A DNA stretch of 37,840 nucleotides, from contig CAMIVR010000043.1 in the NCBI GenBank assembly GCA_946402065.1, positions 1 to 37,840 of the forward strand. Direction: 5' to 3'. Shown in pieces: positions 32,494-37,840 of this stretch (position 1 is the first letter of the stretch; the number at the start of each line of letters is the position of its first letter). The notes beneath the pieces are model-generated. The model was given only the letters and a program-made list of their open reading frames with translations, was not told the origin of the DNA and made no database searches. The translations under genes were made by a program, and so were the position numbers. Source of the stretch: an uncultured Brevibacillus sp. (GTDB taxonomy: Bacteria; Bacillota; Bacilli; Brevibacillales; Brevibacillaceae).

Positions 32494-34011
32494 TTATAAT
32501 CGGTAGATTTCCGCGTATTTTTGCTCAAAATAACGGAGCAGGTAGTCCGGATTCAACCCCTCTCCTGTCACGTCCCGCAGCAATTCGTTCGGAGTCTTCC
32601 GCCTGCCGTGCAGGTGTATGTTATCGGTTAGCCACGCCCTTATCGGTGCCACATTCCCGCTTTCCACGAACGCGTCAAAATCCGGCAAGTCATTTATCAT
32701 CGCATTGCGAAACTGCGCTGCATACAAGTATCCCAGTGCATAGGAAGGGAAGTAGCCGATAAGCCCCAGCGACCAATGCACGTCCTGCAGGACTCCGTGC
32801 GCATCATCCGGCGGGGCGATCCCCAGATACGCGTCCATCTTTTCGTTCCACCATTCCGGCAAATCCTTCACTTCAAGCTCATGGTTGAACAGCGCTTTTT
32901 CAATCTCATACCGGATGATGATATGCAGCTGATAGGTCATTTCGTCAGAGCGCAGCCGGATACATGAGGGCTCGACAAAATGAATCGCCCGGTAGAAATC
33001 CTCAAGCTCCACCCCGTCAAACTGCTCACGATTCCATTCTTTCAGGGCAGGGTAATGATATTTCCAGAAGCCTTTGTGCTGGCCGACCATTTTCTCCCAA
33101 AACAGGGATTGAGACTCATCGATCCCGCCTGATGCTGCTGTGCATAACGGAGTCCCAATCAGTTCTTCGGCGATGTTTTGTTCATACAGGGCATGGCCAC
33201 CCTCATGAATCGTCGAAAACACGGATTTCCTGAAATCGTGTTCATAATAGGCTGTCGTTACCCGAACGTCGTTGCGGTTGATCGACAGGGCAAACGGGTG
33301 AACCGTTTCATCCAGACGGCCGCGAGCGAAGTCATACCCCATTGCCTTTAACAAATACAGGCTTACCTCCCGCTGTTTGTCTTTGGGGAAGTAGTGAAAC
33401 AGAAAGCTCGTCCGCGGCTGATCATTTGCTTCCGTTACCCGTTTCACCAGCGGCATGATGTGTTCTTTCACCTTGGTGAACACGTCATCCAATATGGCAA
33501 CCGTCATTCCCGGCTCGTGTACGTCGAGATGGGCGTTATATCGGTTCCCTTCATAGCCCCAGTAGTCGACAAAGCGCCTGTTGAACGCCACGATCTGCTC
33601 CAAACACGGCCGAAACATGGCAAAGTCCGATTTTTCCCTGGCCGCTTCCCAAACACTGCCGGCATTCGCAAGCAATACCATGTACTCCTTGTACTCGCCA
33701 ACGGGTATGTGTATATTTTGCTCATACTTCCGCTTGACTTCATCCAGCGTTTTTTTCGTAATAGCGGAGAGTGTATCGTAAACGGCTATCTCCGACAATC
33801 GGTCGATGTAGCTTTTCATTTGTACAGAAGTAGACATGGCGTGCACTTCTGCCGAGAGCGTCCCGAATGCTTCCGCCCGCAGTTCTACTCCAAGCTTCGG
33901 CGCTCCTGTTTTCAAGTCCCATAACATCAGGTTCAGCGCTTCGTTCATATGCATCGTTTTTCTAACGAACTGTAAAAAATCTCGTTCAAGCGATGACAAC
34001 ATCTGTTCCAT
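32494..34011 (-). CDS. M32 family metallocarboxypeptidase (Taq-type)
   Basis: A 505-residue cytoplasmic carboxypeptidase that removes C-terminal residues. M32 motifs in order: HPF, DVRVT (DXRXT), the zinc motif HEGGH (about His269/His273), then DESQS, where most members have HES; the Glu ligand is kept but His is replaced by Asp. IRLRSDE (usually IRxxAD) and GVLQDVHW follow. ATG 34,011 is preferred: AAAGGA lies nine bases upstream and the length fits the family near 500; a longer frame to 34,062 has no ribosome site. It follows the mu-crystallin-family gene by 75 nt and precedes a peptide-binding lipoprotein, which supports a role in using imported peptides. Confidence 0.9.
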   Translation of the reverse strand: MEQMLSSLERDFLQFVRKTMHMNEALNLMLWDLKTGAPKLGVELRAEAFGTLSAEVHAMSTSVQMKSYIDRLSEIAVYDTLSAITKKTLDEVKRKYEQNIHIPVGEYKEYMVLLANAGSVWEAAREKSDFAMFRPCLEQIVAFNRRFVDYWGYEGNRYNAHLDVHEPGMTVAILDDVFTKVKEHIMPLVKRVTEANDQPRTSFLFHYFPKDKQREVSLYLLKAMGYDFARGRLDETVHPFALSINRNDVRVTTAYYEHDFRKSVFSTIHEGGHALYEQNIAEELIGTPLCTAASGGIDESQSLFWEKMVGQHKGFWKYHYPALKEWNREQFDGVELEDFYRAIHFVEPSCIRLRSDEMTYQLHIIIRYEIEKALFNHELEVKDLPEWWNEKMDAYLGIAPPDDAHGVLQDVHWSLGLIGYFPSYALGYLYAAQFRNAMINDLPDFDAFVESGNVAPIRAWLTDNIHLHGRRKTPNELLRDVTGEGLNPDYLLRYFEQKYAEIYRL

Positions 34012-34086
34012 TTCATCCGATCCTTTCGCATGACCGTTGGATTTGTCAAATGAGTCAACCAATCCCGGCGCTACCCGCTCAGCTTG

Positions 34087-35130
34087 TCATTTGGTGCTCT
34101 TCCACAGCGGGAGCCGGATGCCCAGATCTTTTTCCAATGCCCTGTCAAATACTCTTCGCGCTACCATCATATCTTCAACGGCCATGCCAACGTTATTCGA
34201 AACGATCAGTTGGTCCTTGCTCGATCTCCCTGGCTTCAGCCCACCGGCAACAGCTCCCGTTTCAGCGTAAATCTCCGGAAGTCCCCACGGGTAGTAGCCG
34301 TAGGTTTCCAGCAGCCGGTGCTGTTCCTCGCTGTCTACCGTATAAATATCCGCTCGCTTGTACACGCCATCTTCATAGACGGAGTGGCAATCGCAGGCGA
34401 TCAGGGTTTGCCCCTTGGAAATCCACTCATCTTTCACTACCGGATGGGGATGATGGTGAATGGGAATCGCCGATGCGATCACTTCACAGTTTTTTGCCAC
34501 CTGTTCATAGGACGAGGCCTTGACAATTCTCGCATTTACCAATGGCTGGCACTGCTCGATCAGCTTATCCATCGCCGCTTCGTACAAGTCGTATACGTAA
34601 ATCGTTTCAAGCTTCGTCAGGACGTGTTCAATCATTTTCACATGGGCTTTTCCCTGTATCCCACAGCCGTACATCCCGAAGGTCGTCGCGTCGAGATTCG
34701 CCAAATACTTTGCGGCCACAAGCGAAACGGCAGGCGTTCTGACCTCGGTGATCCAGGTGGCATCGAGGAACGCAAGCGGCAGACCCGACTCATGATCGTT
34801 GTAAATGATTTGGCAATTGGTCGGGGTAAGCCCCGGAAAACGCTCCCTGGTCGTAGGAAAATTGCTGCCCCACTTGATCCCGCAGGCGAACTCGTCCGGC
34901 AAATAGGCTGGCATGGCGTGCATCAATGAATCTGGCTGTGGATGGAGACCGATTTTAGCGGGCATCTCCACTTTTTTCGCACTGTAGGCAATCATCGCTC
35001 TTTCCGTCAGTTCAATGATCTCCTCAGCAGTCGTCCCCGTATCGATCACGTCTTGCATGCTCAGGTATAAAACGTCTTCTCCGATGTTCAGCTTGTCGTT
35101 TACCCAATTGCGGTATTCCGTGCTATTCAT
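34087..35130 (-). CDS. Ornithine cyclodeaminase/mu-crystallin family enzyme
   Basis: A 347-residue NAD(P)-dependent enzyme of the OCD/mu-crystallin fold. The substrate domain has EMPAKIGLHP (conserved Lys) and DATWITEVRTPAVSLVAAKYLA; the Rossmann site is YGCGIQGKAHV. Family members include ornithine cyclodeaminase, alanine dehydrogenase and Delta1-pyrroline/piperideine-2-carboxylate reductases. Next to proline-releasing peptidases, a cyclic-imino-acid or proline-linked reaction is attractive, but sequence alone cannot decide. The HHHPHP stretch near GEVIASAIPI-type sequence is unusual. ATG 35,130 follows AGGGTGA; a GTG nine bases earlier overlaps that site. It belongs to the peptide-use run on this strand. 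Confidence 0.85.
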   Translation of the reverse strand: MNSTEYRNWVNDKLNIGEDVLYLSMQDVIDTGTTAEEIIELTERAMIAYSAKKVEMPAKIGLHPQPDSLMHAMPAYLPDEFACGIKWGSNFPTTRERFPGLTPTNCQIIYNDHESGLPLAFLDATWITEVRTPAVSLVAAKYLANLDATTFGMYGCGIQGKAHVKMIEHVLTKLETIYVYDLYEAAMDKLIEQCQPLVNARIVKASSYEQVAKNCEVIASAIPIHHHPHPVVKDEWISKGQTLIACDCHSVYEDGVYKRADIYTVDSEEQHRLLETYGYYPWGLPEIYAETGAVAGGLKPGRSSKDQLIVSNNVGMAVEDMMVARRVFDRALEKDLGIRLPLWKSTK

Positions 35131-35177
35131 GGCACTCACCCTATCTGTTTATTTTTGCTGCAGTAATGTCGGAAAAG

Positions 35178-35282
35178 GGAATGAGCTCCCCTTCCAGCGT
35201 GAAGCCGAATGAAAGTGATCAGAAGGTTTCACGCAAACACAATGGCTGGAATGTCTTCGGATAAGAAGCCGGCACCTCAACG
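35178..35282 (-). pseudogene. Remnant of the 3' end of an M24 peptidase gene
   Basis: Read on the minus strand this segment encodes VEVPASYPKTFQPLCLRETF and a stop at 35,219-35,221. That closely resembles the end of the intact peptidase at 36,482 (VEVLTAYPKTLRQLCSR). The likeness is at DNA level too, roughly 58 of 75 bases over the coding and stop region, and continues past the stop into the 3' flank (gggaatgagctcc against gggaacgaactcc at 36,430). So this is the tail of a former second copy of that gene, left between the intact M24 gene (35,311) and the mu-crystallin-family gene. Confidence 0.75.
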
Positions 35283-35310
35283 TTGGAAATGGAAAAATGT
35301 CAGGGGAGCC

Positions 35311-36387
35311 TCAAACCGGCAAGATGATCAGCTCTGCATTCGTGCTCGTTAATCTTTCGCATCCGTTTGTCGTGACGAGCACGTTATCTTCTATACGAAC
35401 ACCGCCGATATCTTTCAGGTAAATCCCGGGCTCGATCGTCAACACCATTCCTTCTTCAATTACGCTCGTATCAGAAATACTCAGATTCGGGCGTTCATGA
35501 ACATTCAGGCCAAATGAGTGCCCGCTTGCACGATGGGTGTATTGTGCATACCCGGCTTGCGCAATCACTGCCCGACTAACGGAGTCGAGTTCCTGGGCTG
35601 TCATTCCCGGCTTTAGTTGCTGGATGGCCGTTTGTTGAGCCCGTAATACTACCTCATAGATGTCACGCATCTGATCGCTTGGATGTCCCACGGCGATCGT
35701 TCTGGTGATGTCAGAGCAATAGCCGCCGTAACAGACTCCGATATCCAAAGTAACCATCTCTCCCGCAGCTATTCTTTTTTCCGTGGCCTTGCCATGAGGC
35801 AATGCCCCTCGTGTTCCGGAAGCAACGATGGTGTCAAAAGCAGGAACGGCACCTTGTCGACGAATAAACGTCTCAAACGCTATGGCGATATCAAGTTCGC
35901 AAATACCCGGCCGAATGATGGAAAGGAGGTGATCAAAGGCAGCTTCCGTGATGCGGATTGCCTGTTTAATCATGCTTACTTCTTCCTCGTCTTTGATCGT
36001 TCGCAGGTTCTCCACGATGCCCGAGGTAGGGACGAGCGTCATTCCGGAAAAAGCCTGTTTCCATTTGTCAAACTCGGCTAACGTCAGCGCTTCGGACTCA
36101 ACGGCAACGTTTGCAACCCCCGCTTCCTTCAAAACATCGTAGATCGCCACGATCGGGTCGCTGTAGTTGGTCCGATCCCGAATCGTGAAGTTGGGCGCTT
36201 CGCTTGCAGCGGTTTCCAAATAGCGAAAATCAGTAATCAGCACGGCACGCTCCTTCGTAATCACGACAAGCCCGGCTGAGCCGGTAAATCCGCTTAAATA
36301 GCGACGGTTCGCCGGATTTCCGGTAATAAATGCATCTACGCCAAGCTCTGTCAACGCGTCCCGGATTTTATTCAGTCGATGATTCAT
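35311..36387 (-). CDS. M24B Xaa-Pro aminopeptidase family, copy A
   Basis: A 358-residue peptidase, a close paralogue of the yqhT product in this window: both share NRRYLSGFTGS-type sequence, the DFRY turn and the GALPHG motif. The metal ligands appear in VTLDIGV, CSDITRT, SGHSFGL, IEPGIY and IEDNV, so all five are present. It likely cleaves X-Pro dipeptides or N-terminal X-Pro bonds in the cytoplasm. ATG 36,387 has GAGGAG seven bases upstream; a start five codons earlier has none. It follows the next M24 gene by about 94 nt, and is flanked on both sides by related 105-bp segments (35,178-35,282 and 36,430-36,534). Confidence 0.9.
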   Translation of the reverse strand: MNHRLNKIRDALTELGVDAFITGNPANRRYLSGFTGSAGLVVITKERAVLITDFRYLETAASEAPNFTIRDRTNYSDPIVAIYDVLKEAGVANVAVESEALTLAEFDKWKQAFSGMTLVPTSGIVENLRTIKDEEEVSMIKQAIRITEAAFDHLLSIIRPGICELDIAIAFETFIRRQGAVPAFDTIVASGTRGALPHGKATEKRIAAGEMVTLDIGVCYGGYCSDITRTIAVGHPSDQMRDIYEVVLRAQQTAIQQLKPGMTAQELDSVSRAVIAQAGYAQYTHRASGHSFGLNVHERPNLSISDTSVIEEGMVLTIEPGIYLKDIGGVRIEDNVLVTTNGCERLTSTNAELIILPV

Positions 36388-36429
36388 CCACATTCTCCTC
36401 ATTACAAAACAATCATTCAGACATCGGTT

Positions 36430-36534
36430 GGGAACGAACTCCTCTTTCCTCGGTCAAGCCGTATAAAGCTGATCGGCAGGTTTAACGCGAACACAATTGC
36501 CGCAATGTCTTCGGATAAGCAGTCAACACCTCGA
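36430..36534 (-). repeat. Parent copy of the peptidase-tail repeat
   Basis: This segment spans the last codons and 3' flank of the M24 gene at 36,482-37,591 and is the intact counterpart of 35,178-35,282, in direct orientation about 1.25 kb apart. One of the two is expected at the end of a functional gene, the other is the scar. Such direct repeats could still recombine and delete the intervening peptidase gene. Confidence 0.7.
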
Positions 36535-37591
36535 CTGTGCCGTCCAGCCCAATGTAAACATCGTCCTCGATTCTGACCCCGCCGAACCCCGGAATGTAAA
36601 TGCCTGGTTCAATCGTGAACAGGGACCCTTCACTCGCGAGCTCATCGTTCAACGGATGGATGGAGGGAGGTTCGTGCACTTCCAGGCCCAGACCATGGCC
36701 AAGCCGGGTATGAAAATACTCCCCGTATCCGATGGCCGCAATATGCTCCCGCGCTGCTTGATCAATTTGGTTAAGCCGGCAGCCTGCACGCACGGCTGCG
36801 ATTGCTTTACCGTTCGCATCCAGAACGCCTTGGTAGATTTGTACCTGCTTTTCCGTTGGCTCCCCGATCACAAACGTGCGTGTGATATCCGCGAAGTACC
36901 CATCGAGCGCAAAAAACAAATCGATCAGCAGGAAGTCACCCTCCTCTATTTTCCGGGTTCCTGCCTGGGCATGGGGAATTGCCGTATTCGGTCCGGATTG
37001 GACAAACGGCGCAAACATCAACCGATCGGCCCCTAGCGCTTTGGCGTGATTTTCAATATGTTCCGCGACGTCGAGCTCGGACATGCCGATTTCGACCTTT
37101 TGTACGCCGTAATCCAGCGCCAGCTCGGCCATGGCAATCGCTTTTTTCACACGTGCGATTTCTTCCGGTGATTTCCGCAGACGCAGCGAAACGATGAACG
37201 GTTCAATATCGTTGACGGTTGCTTCCGGATAAGTTTCGCGCAACAATTCAGCTTGCCGCAACGATACCACGCCCTTCTCCAGACCGATCGAACGCATTTT
37301 CTGACCTTGCCGCTCCCCGAGAATCCGGTACGGCTGATCCGTATCCGTGATGGGAACGAAACTTTTTATGTAAGAGTGACGCTCGGCAATTTCCACGTCA
37401 AAATTGGGCAAATAAAGACTCACCTCCTGTCGTTCCGCTGTAAAGATCACGGCCTGAAACCGCTCAGCCGGATATGAGTAAAACCCGGTGAAGTAATAGA
37501 TGTTTATCGGCGATGTAACCATCACCATATCGAGCGCTTGCTGCTGCATAAAGGAAAACACGTTTTGAATACGTGACTCGTACAGACTCAT
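36482..37591 (-). CDS. M24 family peptidase (PepQ/Xaa-Pro-type), copy B
   Basis: A 369-residue M24 peptidase, more distant from the other two in the window. Metal-ligand motifs are LLIDLFFA, ADITRTF, LGHGLGLEVHE, IEPGIY and RIEDDV, all five ligands present. The N-terminal creatinase-type domain carries YFTGFYSYPAERFQ. It probably acts on Pro-containing di- or tripeptides in the cytoplasm. The ATG has AAGGAGG eight bases upstream. It is the first gene of the peptide-use run seen in this window, with about 250 nt of upstream sequence holding a strong hairpin and a repeat. Confidence 0.9.
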   Translation of the reverse strand: MSLYESRIQNVFSFMQQQALDMVMVTSPINIYYFTGFYSYPAERFQAVIFTAERQEVSLYLPNFDVEIAERHSYIKSFVPITDTDQPYRILGERQGQKMRSIGLEKGVVSLRQAELLRETYPEATVNDIEPFIVSLRLRKSPEEIARVKKAIAMAELALDYGVQKVEIGMSELDVAEHIENHAKALGADRLMFAPFVQSGPNTAIPHAQAGTRKIEEGDFLLIDLFFALDGYFADITRTFVIGEPTEKQVQIYQGVLDANGKAIAAVRAGCRLNQIDQAAREHIAAIGYGEYFHTRLGHGLGLEVHEPPSIHPLNDELASEGSLFTIEPGIYIPGFGGVRIEDDVYIGLDGTVEVLTAYPKTLRQLCSR

Positions 37592-37658
37592 GGCGTGTAC
37601 CTCCTTCGCTTGTAATATTGTTCTGGACTAAATATACAGAATAATCTGAGACGAAACT

Positions 37659-37698
37659 CCCCCCTAAAGGTGGCTTTCTTTCACCTCATGTTGGGGGG
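37659..37698. other. Strong hairpin upstream of the first peptidase gene
   Basis: CCCCCC (37,659-37,664) pairs with GGGGGG (37,693-37,698), and an inner stem AGGTG (37,668-37,672) pairs with CACCT (37,682-37,686). No T-run follows on either strand. It lies 68-107 nt before the start codon of the peptidase gene, so it may be a leader structure, a regulator site or part of the adjacent repeat. Confidence 0.55.
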
Positions 37699-37718
37699 AA
37701 CGAGCGCCACTGCCTCTT

Positions 37719-37794
37719 CAAACTAAGGAAAAAGACCTTGTATCGGGCTGTCGTGGTGGGAGAGAGAAAAGAGGATTGGGCTACGTTCGTTGCG
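37719..37794 (+). repeat. Dispersed intergenic repeat, copy 2
   Basis: This is the second copy of the segment at 2,428-2,503, in the same orientation (core AAAAAGA, CTTGTATCGGGC, GTCGTGGTGGGA, GAGAAAAGAGGA, TTGGGCTACGTT). It ends near the window edge. After it, GGCTCCGCTCCAAAAACGG at the last bases is close to the reverse complement of CCGTTTTTTGGCGGAG, which follows the core in copy 1, so the right-hand part may be rearranged between copies. Confidence 0.65.
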
Positions 37795-37840
37795 GCTTTT
37801 GCAAAGAAGCAAAGACTGTCCGGCTCCGCTCCAAAAACGG

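Noticed and set aside
34084..34929. A 281-codon plus-strand frame across the mu-crystallin-family gene
   Set aside because: It is antisense to a well-supported gene and lacks any domain signal.
1..37840. CRISPR array, tRNA/rRNA genes, transposase or phage genes
   Set aside because: No regularly spaced repeats, no cloverleaf with CCA-type end, and no recognisable mobile-element protein was seen on either strand by eye.

Overview
The window reads as the chromosome of an endospore-forming bacillus, most likely a Brevibacillus-like member of the Paenibacillaceae. This rests on strong AGGAGG-type ribosome sites, frequent GTG/TTG starts, a B. subtilis-like block (efp, yqhT, aroQ, yqhR, yqhQ, yqhP-like, then yqhO-like patatin and mntR), phosphosulfolactate genes known from spore sulfolactate synthesis, and Gram-positive lipoprotein signals. 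No rRNA, tRNA, CRISPR array, prophage or intact insertion sequence was found. The genus is an inference.

Layout. 1-2,408: a large inverted repeat, a sigma-K-like promoter, comA-comB and a DUF441 membrane protein. 2,409-6,845: the conserved efp block. 6,938-13,144: a catabolic and transport island (orphan PaaB with a small overlapping ORF, a soluble chemoreceptor, and livHMGF plus a binding lipoprotein) that splits the block in two. 13,616-17,336: patatin, mntR, a YkvI-like transporter, an RDD protein and mscL. 17,475-20,645: a CoA-transferase/acyl-CoA dehydrogenase operon behind a leader that looks like a transcription attenuator, then a DUF3870 gene. 20,717-24,234: the copper ATPase copA with a CsoR-like operator, a broken multicopper oxidase and ogt. 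24,512-26,080: an acyl-CoA synthetase. 26,359-37,591: a one-strand cluster for peptide use: a cytoplasmic GAF-domain two-component system, two dipeptide-type binding lipoproteins, an M32 carboxypeptidase, an ornithine cyclodeaminase/mu-crystallin family enzyme and two M24 (Xaa-Pro-type) peptidases. The scar of a third peptidase copy also lies in this cluster.

How the genes may work together. The peptide cluster looks built to capture peptides, trim both ends (M24 at the N-terminal side, including before proline; M32 at the C-terminus), and use the amino acids. A 13/15 CodY-box match precedes one binding-protein gene, and the two-component system is a candidate local regulator. No permease or ATPase for these binding proteins is in the window. 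The liv island, PaaB, CoA-transferase, acyl-CoA dehydrogenase and acyl-CoA synthetase all fit organic-acid or branched-chain catabolism.

The observations most worth a second look are: the terminator/antiterminator leader before the CoA-transferase gene; the peptidase-gene scar duplicated on both sides of an intact peptidase gene; the orphan PaaB with its palindromic operator; the multicopper-oxidase fragment joined to ogt by an ATGA overlap; and a dispersed intergenic repeat of about 75 bp seen at both ends of the window. All motif and alignment statements were made by eye.
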